Source: Spirochaetaceae bacterium bin103 | GTDB lineage: Bacteria; Spirochaetota; Spirochaetia; SZUA-6; Bin103 | Assembly: GCA_002238925.1 (NCBI GenBank) | Contig: MPNH01000015.1 | Location: 1 to 64,000 of the forward strand | Direction of reading: 5' to 3' | DNA: 64,000 nt | Shown: positions 8,191 to 16,818 of the stretch, piece by piece | Numbering within the stretch: the first letter of the stretch is position 1 | How the letters are laid out: the number at the start of each line of letters is the position of its first letter | Notes under the pieces: generated by a model | Databases searched by the model: none | What the model was told of the DNA's origin: nothing | Seen by the model: only the letters and a program-made list of their open reading frames with translations | Made by a program: the position numbers and the translations under genes

Positions 8191-9345
8191 ATGAATTCCA
8201 CAACTGAGCGGGGCGGGCAACCCGCGGGCGCCGGACACCTCTCGGAAACCGACCGCCTGCGGGAAGCCGGCTGGTTCTCCCGCCTTGTCCATCGTCCCGA
8301 AATCGGCGCGTTCTCGGGCATGAGCGTGATCCTGATCCTGCTCGCCATCGCGGCCGGGGACGTGGTCTACAACCCGCTCGGGATCAAGAACAACCTCGCC
8401 ATCGTCGCCCAGCTCGGCATCATCGCGACCGGCGCGTGCATGCTCATGATCGCGGGCGAGTTCGATCTGTCAATCGGATCGATGATCGGATTTGCCGGCA
8501 TGTCGATGGCGATCATGCTCAAGTGGGGCCTGCCGTTCGGCATCGGCCCCGCCACGCCGCTGTCTGCATTCCTCATCACCCTGTGCCTCACCCTGGCCAT
8601 CGGGTGGCTGATCGGCACCATCGTGGTGCGCACCCGGCTGTCGTCGTTCATCGTGTCGCTGTCGTTCCTGTTTATCCTGCGCGGCGCCACCGAGGTCAGC
8701 TTCCGCACCTTCAATCAGGGTTCCACCCAGGTGTCCGGCCTGCCCGACTTCAAGGAGACCGACTTTTTCGCATCCCTGTTGGGGGGCGAGACCTTCCAGT
8801 GGTTCTACGACCTGCTGTTCTGGCTCGGCCTCAACTTCAACCGGGCCGGCGATCAGTGGGTAACCGGCTTCGACGCCAAGGTGGCCTGGTGGCTGGTAAT
8901 CTCCATCGCCGCGTGGTTCGTGCTGTCGCGCACCCAGGTCGGCAACTGGATCTACGCGACCGGCGGCAACGAAGAGGCGGCGCGCGCCAACGGCGTACCC
9001 ACCGACAAGGTGAAGGTGTCGCTGTTCATGTTCACCGCCTTCTGCGCCACCATCTTCGCCGCCACCCAGGTGTTCGACACCAACACGGCGGACGCCGCCA
9101 AGGGCAACCTCAAGGAACTGGAGGCGATCGCCGCGGCAGTGGTGGGCGGGGTAATCCTGTCCGGCGGCTTCGGTTCGATCGTCGGCGTGGTGTTCGGGGC
9201 CGTCATCTTCGGACTGGTGCAGAACTCGGTGTTCTACATATCGTGGATCGACGGGTCATACTACCGGATGTTCCTCGGCACCGTGCTGCTGGTCGCGGCG
9301 TTCAGCAACGAGACCATCCGCAAGCGAATCACCGGGGGTATATGA
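8191..9345 (+). CDS. Sugar ABC transporter permease
   Basis: A 384-residue inner-membrane permease of the BPD_transp_2 (RbsC/FrcC) family. Hydrophobic segments run from about residue 50 to the end, including the family motif GEFDLSIGSMIGFAGM and the late segment IAAAVVGGVILSGGFGSIVG. A longer periplasmic stretch around residues 165-215 is typical of the FrcC type. It ends TGA at 9345, one base before the GTG of the ATPase gene, so the two are translationally linked. Confidence 0.92.
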   Translation: MNSTTERGGQPAGAGHLSETDRLREAGWFSRLVHRPEIGAFSGMSVILILLAIAAGDVVYNPLGIKNNLAIVAQLGIIATGACMLMIAGEFDLSIGSMIGFAGMSMAIMLKWGLPFGIGPATPLSAFLITLCLTLAIGWLIGTIVVRTRLSSFIVSLSFLFILRGATEVSFRTFNQGSTQVSGLPDFKETDFFASLLGGETFQWFYDLLFWLGLNFNRAGDQWVTGFDAKVAWWLVISIAAWFVLSRTQVGNWIYATGGNEEAARANGVPTDKVKVSLFMFTAFCATIFAATQVFDTNTADAAKGNLKELEAIAAAVVGGVILSGGFGSIVGVVFGAVIFGLVQNSVFYISWIDGSYYRMFLGTVLLVAAFSNETIRKRITGGI

Positions 9346-9346
9346 C

Positions 9347-10129
9347 GTGGCCGACCCGCTCATCAGGCTCGAGAACATCGTCAAGCGGTTCGGCAACTTC
9401 ACGGCGCTGAACGGGGTTTCCATGGATGTCCACGCCGGCGAAGTACACGCGCTGCTCGGCGACAACGGCGCCGGCAAGTCCACCCTGATCAAGATTCTCG
9501 CCGGCGTACACCAGCCGACCGAGGGCACCATCTACCTCGACGGCCAGCCGGTCTCGTTCCGCAACCCGCTGGTGGCATCCGATGCCGGAATCGGCACCGT
9601 ATACCAGGACCTGGCCCTCAACTCGCTCACCTCGGTGACCCGCAATTTCTTCGTGGGCAGGGAAATTACCCGCGGTCCGCGGCCCTTCGGAATCCTGCAA
9701 ACCGCGAAGATGAACAGCGTCACCAAGCAGGAGATGGCCAAGATCGGCATCAACATCGCCGACCCCGAACAGGCGGTGGGCACGATGTCCGGCGGCCAGC
9801 GGCAGGCCTTGGCCATCGCGCGCGCCATCCACTTCGGGGCGCGGGTGCTGATTCTCGACGAACCCACCTCCGCCCTCGGGCAGAAGCAGCAGCTCGAGGT
9901 GCTCAAGACCATCAAGCGCGTGCAGAAGCGCGGCGATATCGCGGTCATCCTCATCACCCACAACGAAATCCACGCGCAGTTGGTGGCCGACCGCTACACC
10001 TTCCTCAGCCTCGGCCAGGTGATCGGCGAAGGCGTCGCCGACAACCTCGCCGGCGGCGACATCCGCCAGCTCATGGCTGGCGGCGCCCAGATGGCCGACC
10101 TCGAGGAAGAACTCACCGCCATCAACTGA
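9347..10129 (+). CDS. Sugar ABC transporter ATP-binding protein, single domain
   Basis: A 260-residue ATPase starting with GTG at 9347. Walker A is GDNGAGKST, the signature is MSGGQRQALAIARAI, Walker B is VLILDEPTSAL and the switch histidine is in ITHNE. It has one nucleotide-binding domain, unlike the double-domain RbsA/XylG proteins, and therefore resembles FrcA. It powers the importer made with the two preceding genes and should act as a homodimer. Confidence 0.93.
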   Translation: MADPLIRLENIVKRFGNFTALNGVSMDVHAGEVHALLGDNGAGKSTLIKILAGVHQPTEGTIYLDGQPVSFRNPLVASDAGIGTVYQDLALNSLTSVTRNFFVGREITRGPRPFGILQTAKMNSVTKQEMAKIGINIADPEQAVGTMSGGQRQALAIARAIHFGARVLILDEPTSALGQKQQLEVLKTIKRVQKRGDIAVILITHNEIHAQLVADRYTFLSLGQVIGEGVADNLAGGDIRQLMAGGAQMADLEEELTAIN

Positions 10130-10135
10130 ATCAGC

Positions 10136-10735
10136 ATGGCAGCGGCATCTCAACATAAGCCCCTACATCCGCCCGAATGGCTGAGAGGCGTGTGGGACGG
10201 CTCACCCGGCGGGGCAATGATGCGTGTGGACGAAAGCGGCATAGCGGTGCGGCAGGCGCACGAATGGGGGATCGTCCACGGACCGGCGGGCACACGCACG
10301 CTGATTGCGGAGCCGCGTATCCATGTCAACTACACTCAAGTCCAAGAGGAACATCGGGATGATGACCAGACCTATCGGGTCGTAGCTCTCGACGGCAGGA
10401 AGTTCGAGGCGTTTCTCCAGGACGACGGGTCGGTGCAAGTGGTCGTCGGCGACTTTCGAGGCACGTTTGCCGACATCCATGATGCGTTCGGAGGGCGCGA
10501 GGAGATCCGCAGAGACGTCCGATCGAGACAGTTGTCACATATGGAGATTTCAAAGAGGTACGACGAATTGGTCCGCGCTCATCCCCGAGAATGGGTGGCC
10601 TTCCACGACGGACACCTGACGGCTCTGGGAAGCAGCCGGGATGATGTGCTTGCAAACATCGAGAAGCAGCGCATCCGACGAAGCCGCGTCGTCATACAGT
10701 TCCTCGACCCTGAACCCAAAACATGGATCCTGTAG
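10136..10735 (+). CDS. DUF5678-like protein with N-terminal extension
   Basis: A 199-residue protein of unknown function. Its last 60 or so residues (from about YDELVRAHPREWVAFHDGHL) resemble the short DUF5678 family, which is often encoded next to retropepsin-like proteases, as here. The N-terminal 130 residues form an acidic, beta-rich region that I do not recognise. The start is 6 bp after the ABC ATPase, but lower GC and different codon use suggest it is not functionally tied to the transporter. It is followed 4 bp later by the protease gene. Confidence 0.6.
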   Translation: MAAASQHKPLHPPEWLRGVWDGSPGGAMMRVDESGIAVRQAHEWGIVHGPAGTRTLIAEPRIHVNYTQVQEEHRDDDQTYRVVALDGRKFEAFLQDDGSVQVVVGDFRGTFADIHDAFGGREEIRRDVRSRQLSHMEISKRYDELVRAHPREWVAFHDGHLTALGSSRDDVLANIEKQRIRRSRVVIQFLDPEPKTWIL

Positions 10736-10739
10736 GGCC

Positions 10740-11186
10740 GTGACCGTACAGGGCTTTTTCGATGGCACCGGGCGCCCAAGGGTGGAGGCGGTAGTTGTCT
10801 TACCGCATCTCAGAACCAGGGGCCTCGTAGAGTTCATGGTCGATACCGGCGCCGATACAACCGTCTTGTCGCGTTCGGACGCGGAATCGATAGGGGCCAA
10901 AATTGACGGTCTTGACGATCCGCACGACGTCGGCGGGATCGGCGGCACCATGCGGATGTACTCCGTCCCAGCGGCGGTCTGTCTTTCCGACGGTAGCAAC
11001 GAGCGATCCTTCGATATCCCAATTGGCATACCTGACAAGATTAAGGACTCCGCGGGCTACGCGGAGATGCCATCCCTGCTGGGACGTGACGTCATAAACC
11101 GGTCGGTGATGATCTACGACTCCCTGCGAAGGAAGCTGGAGTTCGTCTTTCCGCTCCAGTTCAGTGAAACACCCTTCCCGACCTAA
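10740..11186 (+). CDS. Retropepsin-like aspartic protease
   Basis: A 148-residue protein starting with GTG at 10740, 4 bp after the preceding stop. It has the single-domain aspartic protease motif FMVDTGADTTVLS near residue 40 and the hydrophobic SLLGRDVINR motif near residue 120, the two landmarks of retropepsin folds, which act as dimers. No signal peptide or membrane segment. Together with the DUF5678 gene it forms a two-gene unit seen in many bacteria, of unknown role. A toxin-antitoxin-like or regulated proteolysis role is only a guess. Confidence 0.75.
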   Translation: MTVQGFFDGTGRPRVEAVVVLPHLRTRGLVEFMVDTGADTTVLSRSDAESIGAKIDGLDDPHDVGGIGGTMRMYSVPAAVCLSDGSNERSFDIPIGIPDKIKDSAGYAEMPSLLGRDVINRSVMIYDSLRRKLEFVFPLQFSETPFPT

Positions 11187-11277
11187 CCCGATCAGTGTCG
11201 CGTACCCGCAGAGCCGCGTCGATGACGGGGCAGAAGCCCATACCTCCTGGGCACGCGGGCAGCGTCGCGGGTCGTCG

Positions 11278-12447
11278 TCAGGCGCCGGTGGTCTGGCGCA
11301 GCAGGTTGAAGAAGGCGCGTTTGCGCGGGGTGTTGATAGCCCAGTTTACCGGCACGTTCTGGTAGCCGTCGGCGTAGTTGCCGGCTGACAGGCCGCCGCC
11401 AGCGCCGGGACCGGGATCGAAATAGCCCCACCCCGCGTGCCGAGACAGCGCCGCCGTGAAGTTGTTGTGCGGGCGGTCGAAGGCGAAGTGATCGTCCTCG
11501 GTAAAGGCTATCGGCTCGCCGCCGTAAGAGGGCTGCGCGCGCGTCCGGTCCACCATGGCGGCGATCCGATCCGGCTCGGTGACGCCGTTGCCGTGCAGCA
11601 GGAGGAAGTCGGAGGCGCCGCACACCGCGTCGCCGGGAATGCTGCGGCCGCGGTAGCTGGTGCCCGCCAGCAGGCGGTCGCCGCCGTGCCTGACCCGCCG
11701 CGCCAGGGCAATCAGCTCGTGCACGCGGTGCGGCTGCAGGATTTCGTGCTCGTAGCGCGGCACGTCGCACTCGTTGTTGACCTCGATTACCACGTTGCGC
11801 CAGCCCTCCTGCAGCACCCAGCCGCAGGTCTCCTCCACCGCCCGGCGCACCGCGGCCTCGTCGCGCAGCCGCTCGTCCTGGCCGAAATAGAAGATGCCGA
11901 GCACCACCACCATGCCCAGTTCGTCGGCGCGCTGCAGGATCCGGCTCAGGCGTGCCAAGTGGCTGCCGGCCTCGCGCGCCAGGGCGCCGTCCGCCGCGAA
12001 CGGCGAGTTATGCCACGGCTGCGATGCGGGACCGGGCAGCCCGCGCCACATCTCGGCATCGGTATAGGCAACCCGTCGGTCGGCGAGTAGCTGCCGGAAG
12101 GGGTCCTCGCGGTAGTAGCCGAACGGCGCCCCGCCCTGCAGGTTCACGGTGACCGCCACCAGGCCGTGCTCGCGGTAGAGCGGCAGAGCCCGCACGAACT
12201 CGTCGGTGTTGCGGTCCGCGTCCCAGCGCTCCGTGTCCGGGTAGCGCCACAGGAAGCGGGTCGCCGGGTTGGCGTCATCGAAGACCGCGTTGGCCATCCG
12301 GCTGTTCAGCAGCAAGCCCTCGATCGGCCAGCCGCGGTACTCCCGCCCCCGGTACGTGGGCACACCGTTGATCAGCCACGCCTCTCCGTCGATCCCGACA
12401 TGGGTCTGCCCGCGCGCCGCCCGCGGACGCGATGCGTTGGCCGCCAT
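11278..12447 (-). CDS. Putative TIM-barrel glycoside hydrolase
   Basis: A 389-residue protein with no signal peptide. The sequence alternates strand and helix in the style of a (beta/alpha)8 barrel. The segment VVIEVNNECDV near residue 220 looks like the beta-4 Asn-Glu acid/base of clan GH-A, and a later GEPIAFTEDDH contains a possible beta-7 nucleophile glutamate. The N-terminal sequence HVGIDGEAWLINGVPTYRGR is typical of bacterial glycosidases of uncertain family. Substrate unknown. It is encoded directly after, and one base apart from, the SRPBCC gene. Confidence 0.65.
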   Translation of the reverse strand: MAANASRPRAARGQTHVGIDGEAWLINGVPTYRGREYRGWPIEGLLLNSRMANAVFDDANPATRFLWRYPDTERWDADRNTDEFVRALPLYREHGLVAVTVNLQGGAPFGYYREDPFRQLLADRRVAYTDAEMWRGLPGPASQPWHNSPFAADGALAREAGSHLARLSRILQRADELGMVVVLGIFYFGQDERLRDEAAVRRAVEETCGWVLQEGWRNVVIEVNNECDVPRYEHEILQPHRVHELIALARRVRHGGDRLLAGTSYRGRSIPGDAVCGASDFLLLHGNGVTEPDRIAAMVDRTRAQPSYGGEPIAFTEDDHFAFDRPHNNFTAALSRHAGWGYFDPGPGAGGGLSAGNYADGYQNVPVNWAINTPRKRAFFNLLRQTTGA

Positions 12448-12448
12448 A

Positions 12449-12943
12449 CTACGCCTGCAGTTCCGTCAGCAGCTCTTTGAGCAGCTCCATGCCGGCGCCC
12501 CAGCCCTGGTCCAGGCCGCTCAGGGCAGACTCGAACGCCGCCTCCTCCGCCTCGCTCGCCTTGTGCGGCACCCAGGTCAGGCACATCTTCGTCCCGCCGT
12601 CCGCCGCCTCGAACGAAACCGTGGTCAGCAGCGTCAGCGGCCAGTTCGGCATCATCGGAGAGGGCGTCACGGTCCAGTCCGCATCGGTGTTCGAGTGCAG
12701 CCACACCAGCCGCTCCGGCGCCGCCACCTCGATATAGTCGCCGCGCTGATAGTGCGAAGCGCCGCCAAACCGCATCTCGCACAGCCACGTCCCGCCCGGC
12801 TTCACCTCCACGCGCGGGATGACCGTTTCCACGTTCGGCCCGTACCAGCGCGCCAGCAGCTCCGGCTCCGTCCAGGCCCTCCACACCAGTTCGCGCGGCG
12901 CGTCGAACGTCCTTTCCAGTTCATAGGTCGGCACATCACCCAT
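12449..12943 (-). CDS. SRPBCC (AHSA1-like) domain protein
   Basis: A 164-residue START/Bet v1-like protein of the AHSA1 group. It begins YELERTFDAPRELVWRAWTE and contains LARWYGP and the late GGTKMCLTW strand, all characteristic. These proteins have a hydrophobic ligand pocket; the ligand is unknown. It ends one base before the start of the glycoside hydrolase gene, so the two are probably co-transcribed. Confidence 0.85.
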   Translation of the reverse strand: MGDVPTYELERTFDAPRELVWRAWTEPELLARWYGPNVETVIPRVEVKPGGTWLCEMRFGGASHYQRGDYIEVAAPERLVWLHSNTDADWTVTPSPMMPNWPLTLLTTVSFEAADGGTKMCLTWVPHKASEAEEAAFESALSGLDQGWGAGMELLKELLTELQA

Positions 12944-13295
12944 TCTTCAAACCTCTTGGTATCGCTTGTTGTTCAGCGCGTATACAGTTCTTGCCAGCGG
13001 ACCGGGGAGAACCAGGAGGTGGAACGCAACGGGCCCCGGAACTGCCTGCCTGCTACTATACCAGCTTGCCGCGGTCACCGTTCCGAGCGCGCGTGTTTGG
13101 GCGGTGCCGCTGCGTCCCTGCGTATTCGTGGTATCGTGGCCGGTGTCGCCGGGTACGGGTACGCGCCCGCTCCCGAGCGTCGCTGGACCGGCGGTGTGCT
13201 CCGCCGCCGGCGCGCAAAGCAACGCCTGCACGTGCATGCGTATACGCGGCCGGGGGCCAGCGAAGCGCTGCGCCGACAATGGTAAGTGAAGATCC
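12944..13295. other. Intergenic region, no gene seen
   Basis: This 352-bp stretch separates the divergent SRPBCC and DUF8091-like genes and presumably carries both promoters. I see no convincing open frame, RNA gene or repeat in it. Confidence 0.5.
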
Positions 13296-14030
13296 ATGGC
13301 TACAAGCCCCGTTACTCTTGTCCCAGCCGCTCCAGCCGCTCCAGGGGCGCACTCCATCGGCGAGTTGCGCGAACGTTCGCTTCACGCCGAGCTCAAGCGC
13401 TGGTATGCGCAGCCCGGAGACCGCGCCGAGGTGCGGCTGGAGGGCTTCGTCATTGACCTGGTACGGGGCGATACCCTGATCGAGATTCAGACCCGCGGCT
13501 TCGCCAAGCTGGCGCGCAAGCTTACCCGGCTGGTGCGAGACCACCAGGTGCGGCTCGTGTTCCCAATCGCGCGCCGCAAGTGGATCGTGACCAGCGACGC
13601 CGACGGCACCGTGCTGCGCCGCCGCGCCTCGCCAAAGCGGGGCGCCTACCACGACCTGTACGCCGAGCTGATTCGCATCCCGCACCTGGTCGGCCACGCC
13701 AACTTCACCCTGGAGGTGCTGCTGGTCGAAGTGGAGGAACTGCGCTGCGCCGACGGCCTGGGCAGTTGGCGCCGCCGCGGCATCAGCATCCGCGACACGC
13801 GCTTGCTGGAAGTGTGCGACCGGCGCCGCTTCGACACCGCCGCCGACTTCGCCCGCCTGCTGCCGCCGCACCTGGAGCAGCCGTTCACCAACCGTACCCT
13901 GGCCGCCGCCGGCGCCATGCCCGCCACGCTGGCAGGCATGATGACCTACACGCTGCGCCGCATCGGCGCCATCGAACTGGTAGGCCGCCGCAACCGCGCC
14001 CACCTGTTTGCCCGCACCCCCCGCACCTGA
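13296..14030 (+). CDS. Uncharacterised protein, DUF8091-like
   Basis: A 244-residue soluble protein. The region LHAELKRWYAQPGDRAEVRL through DLVRGDTLIEIQTRGFAKL resembles a family of uncharacterised archaeal and bacterial proteins (DUF8091, from memory). The D...EIQTR pattern recalls the catalytic core of PD-(D/E)xK nucleases, but the fold is not proven. The C-terminal 70 residues (FARLLPPHLEQPFTNRTLAA) look like a winged helix. I would not assign an enzyme function. Confidence 0.6.
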   Translation: MATSPVTLVPAAPAAPGAHSIGELRERSLHAELKRWYAQPGDRAEVRLEGFVIDLVRGDTLIEIQTRGFAKLARKLTRLVRDHQVRLVFPIARRKWIVTSDADGTVLRRRASPKRGAYHDLYAELIRIPHLVGHANFTLEVLLVEVEELRCADGLGSWRRRGISIRDTRLLEVCDRRRFDTAADFARLLPPHLEQPFTNRTLAAAGAMPATLAGMMTYTLRRIGAIELVGRRNRAHLFARTPRT

Positions 14031-14071
14031 TATCGCTTTGCAGCGCCTGCTGCCCGTGGTAGCGTTGCCTC

Positions 14072-14503
14072 GTGCGAGCGGTTGACTTGGTGGGCACCTG
14101 GCGCCTGGTGTCGTGGGAGACGGTCTCCCCCGGCGGCGTCAGCCATCCCATGGGCCCCGGCGCCGTCGGCTACCTGTCGTACAACCGCGGCGGGCGGATG
14201 TCGGTGCAGGTAATGCGGCGGGAGCGCGGCGAACTGGCCGATGACGGTGTCATGAAGGCTTCCGCGGACCGGTTGCGCGTAGTGCTCGGCGGCTACCTCG
14301 CCTACGCCGGCAGCTACGAGGTGGACACCGCCGCGGGCACGGTAACCCATCGCATCGAGTGCGCGCTCCTGCCCGCCCAGGTGGACAGCGAACTGACACG
14401 CTGGTTCCAGGTCGACGGCGCCCGGCTCACCCTGCACCTGACCCCACCCGCGGCACCCGAATCCGGCACCGGCAGCCGCGTGACCTGGGAACGCATCGCA
14501 TAG
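14072..14503 (+). CDS. Lipocalin-like domain protein
   Basis: A 143-residue protein starting with GTG. DLVGTWRLVSWE at the N-terminus, GYLSYNRGGRMSVQVM in the middle and the closing RVTWERIA are typical of the lipocalin-like family (PF13924), small beta-barrels of unknown ligand. There is no signal peptide. The last base of its TAG stop is the first base of the sulfatase GTG start, so the two genes are coupled. Confidence 0.8.
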   Translation: MRAVDLVGTWRLVSWETVSPGGVSHPMGPGAVGYLSYNRGGRMSVQVMRRERGELADDGVMKASADRLRVVLGGYLAYAGSYEVDTAAGTVTHRIECALLPAQVDSELTRWFQVDGARLTLHLTPPAAPESGTGSRVTWERIA

Positions 14504-15918
14504 TGCGGCGCCCACACACTGCTTCGACCGGCAGCGAATCGCCACCGGCGCGGCCCAACATCCTGCTGATCACCACCGACCAGCAGCATCACCGGCTTGC
14601 CGGATACGCCGGCGACCGCTACGTCTGCACCCCGGCGCTGGACCGGCTGGCGCGCGAGGGCACCCGCTTCGAGTTGACCTACGCGGCCAACCCGGTGTGC
14701 GTGCCGTCCCGCTACAGCCTGCTCACCGGCCACCTGCCGCACCGTTTCGGCGGCCTGGAGACCAACCAGCAGAGCAACGGCCCACCGCTGCCCGCCATCG
14801 CCGACTGGGTGTCGACACCGACCACCGGCCACTGTCTGCGCGCAGCCGGCTACGACACCGTGTACGGAGGCAAGCTGCATGTCGAGGGGATTCCGGCGTT
14901 CACGCCCGAGGCGGAGCGGCGGTTCGGCTTCCGCTGCCTGACCGGCGACTCGCGCGAGGAGCTGGCGCTGCGCAGCCGCGACTTCCTCCTGCAGCGCGGA
15001 CGCGAGCCCGCAAGCGCACCGGGCCCGTTCTTCCTGTGGGCCTCGTTCATCAATCCGCACGACATCTGCCACGTGCTGCCGCGCGGCGCCGACCGCCCCT
15101 CCTTCGAGCCGGCAACGCTGGACGAGTCGCCGCCGCTGCCGGACAACTTCGCGCCCACCCGCGGCGAGCCGCGCTGGATCAGCGGCTTCCGCGACGGCAC
15201 CCTCGGCAACGAGTCGACCCTGGAGCTGGGCCTGACCCGCCGCTTCGGGCGCAGCGCGCGCTCCTGGAGCGAGCGGCAGTGGCGCCTGTACCGCGGCCTC
15301 TACCGTCACCACATGGCCGCCGTCGACCGTCAGATCGGCATCGTGCTCGACGCGCTGCGCGAGTCCGGCCTGCAGCGCGACACGGTGGTGATCTTCACCA
15401 GTGACCACGGCGACCACGACGGCGAGCACCGCCTCACCATGAAGCGCTCCTTCTACGAGGCCGCGGCGCACGTGCCGCTGCTGGTACGCTGGCCCGGCCA
15501 CGTGCCCGCGGGCCGGGTCGACGACCGCCACCTGGTCAACAACGGCATCGACCTGCTGCCTACGCTGTGCGATCTGGCCGGCGCCGCTCCTCCCGCCGGC
15601 CTGCCGGGCCGCAGCTTCGCAGGACTCGCGCAGGCCGACCCGGCGTCGGCATGGCCGGAGTTCACCGTCAGCGAGACGGTCGGCGGCCGCATGCTGCGCA
15701 GCGCCCGCTACAAGTACTGCGTTTACCATCACGCCGGCGTCTCCGAAGAACTCCTGTGCGACCTGCACGACGACCCGCTGGAGAACGACAACCTGGCCGC
15801 ATCGCCACCGCACCGCGCCACCCTGCACGAGCACCGCCACCTGCTCGCCGACTGGACCCGCCGCCACCACGACCCCGGCGGCACCGCCTACCTCGCCGCC
15901 CTCCCCGGCGACCAGTGA
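14503..15918 (+). CDS. Sulfatase, formylglycine-dependent
   Basis: A 471-residue type I sulfatase that hydrolyses sulfate esters. It starts with GTG overlapping the lipocalin stop. The N-terminal NILLITTDQQHH supplies metal ligands. NPVCVPSRYSLLTGH near residue 64 contains the C-x-P-S-R motif whose cysteine is converted to formylglycine, and TSDHGDHDGEH near residue 303 supplies further metal ligands. No signal peptide is visible, so it may be cytoplasmic or rely on a start further upstream. A maturation enzyme is not in the window. Host-derived sulfated glycans are a plausible substrate. Confidence 0.92.
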   Translation: MRRPHTASTGSESPPARPNILLITTDQQHHRLAGYAGDRYVCTPALDRLAREGTRFELTYAANPVCVPSRYSLLTGHLPHRFGGLETNQQSNGPPLPAIADWVSTPTTGHCLRAAGYDTVYGGKLHVEGIPAFTPEAERRFGFRCLTGDSREELALRSRDFLLQRGREPASAPGPFFLWASFINPHDICHVLPRGADRPSFEPATLDESPPLPDNFAPTRGEPRWISGFRDGTLGNESTLELGLTRRFGRSARSWSERQWRLYRGLYRHHMAAVDRQIGIVLDALRESGLQRDTVVIFTSDHGDHDGEHRLTMKRSFYEAAAHVPLLVRWPGHVPAGRVDDRHLVNNGIDLLPTLCDLAGAAPPAGLPGRSFAGLAQADPASAWPEFTVSETVGGRMLRSARYKYCVYHHAGVSEELLCDLHDDPLENDNLAASPPHRATLHEHRHLLADWTRRHHDPGGTAYLAALPGDQ

Positions 15919-15938
15919 GAGCCGCACAGGTACGCTAC

Positions 15939-15954
15939 TGAGTAGTTTTACTCA
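15939..15954. terminator. Small hairpin between convergent genes
   Basis: TGAGTA and TACTCA pair around a GTTT loop, in an AT-rich patch between the sulfatase end and the convergent nucleotidyltransferase end. Possibly a weak bidirectional terminator; there is no long T tract. Confidence 0.3.
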
Positions 15955-16022
15955 ATAGACGCATTGGCCCTTGCTGGGAGCGTTGGGATGGCGGCTTGTG
16001 AGCGCGGTTGCCGGCCTTGGCA

Positions 16023-16361
16023 CTACCGTGCGGGAAGCAGGTCGATGCCGGTGCGCAGGGCGGTGGCGGCCAGGGGGATGGTCCCGGCGGCCACCTCCTG
16101 CTCGGTGTAGACGAACAGGTCGGCCCCTACCCCGATGTCGGCGAAGTAATCGCGGAACCGGCCGGCGCGGTCGATGAACGCCAGGTCGGTGTCTCGTACC
16201 ACGATCAGGATGTCCGCGTCGCTGGAGGGGAGCGCGCGGCCGGAAGCCACGGAACCGAACAGCACGACCCGGACTACCGCCTCATGGTCGCGGCTCAGGT
16301 TCCCCGCCGCCTGCCTGATCCGGCTCTTCAGCAGGTTCCGGTCCAGCCAGAACACCTTCAC
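16023..16361 (-). CDS. MNT-type nucleotidyltransferase (HEPN partner)
   Basis: A small nucleotidyltransferase of about 112 residues if it starts at the GTG at 16361; an in-frame ATG at 16412 would add 17 residues. The active-site motif is VVLFGSVASGRALPSSDADI, matching GSxxxG...SDxD of the MNT/MntA family, which in characterised pairs AMPylates the HEPN RNase partner and so silences it. The gene overlaps the 3' end of the HEPN gene by about 80 bp, supporting a linked pair. Confidence 0.8.
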   Translation of the reverse strand: MKVFWLDRNLLKSRIRQAAGNLSRDHEAVVRVVLFGSVASGRALPSSDADILIVVRDTDLAFIDRAGRFRDYFADIGVGADLFVYTEQEVAAGTIPLAATALRTGIDLLPAR

Positions 16362-16731
16362 AGAACCGTAGGATTGCTTCCGAATGGCCGATCGCGGCAC
16401 TTGCGTCCTCATCGGTGAAGTAGTCGCCAGGGCTGCCCGCCGCCCAACCGTTGGGATAGCGGGACGGAATGTAGTAGCGGTCCAAATTGACCGCCGACGT
16501 GTGGAGGTCGGTGGGTATTTCCAAGCGTTCCTTCAAAGTGCCGAGCAGGTCGGCGATCGAGTGGCCCCATGCTTCGCCGCCAAGCTTCTGCAATGCCGCC
16601 TTCAGTGCCTTCTCGCTTGCCTGTTGGGAGATGAAACATGCCCACTCGAAAAACTCCGCTGCCCGTTGTGCCCGCGCACTGTCGAGATCCCGCCGCGCCT
16701 GCCGGAGCCAGTCGCCGCTTCTCTCTGCCAT
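16282..16731 (-). CDS. HEPN domain protein
   Basis: A 149-residue helical protein. WLRQARRDLDSARAQR followed by WACFISQQASEKALKAALQK and GHSIADLL is the pattern of the HEPN family (PF05168). HEPN proteins paired with MNT proteins act as toxin-like RNases or nucleotide-binding partners. The usual RxxxxH catalytic motif is not clear here, so RNase activity is uncertain. The C-terminus is rich in Gly, Glu and Pro and overlaps the start of the MNT gene in another frame. Confidence 0.75.
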   Translation of the reverse strand: MAERSGDWLRQARRDLDSARAQRAAEFFEWACFISQQASEKALKAALQKLGGEAWGHSIADLLGTLKERLEIPTDLHTSAVNLDRYYIPSRYPNGWAAGSPGDYFTDEDASAAIGHSEAILRFCEGVLAGPEPAEEPDQAGGGEPEPRP

Positions 16732-16818
16732 AACGCATCATACGCGCTTCGCGCGGCGCCGCCAAACGTCAGCGGCCTGATTCAGCGAAACTGACCGCGC
16801 ATTTCGAGCGGCAATATG

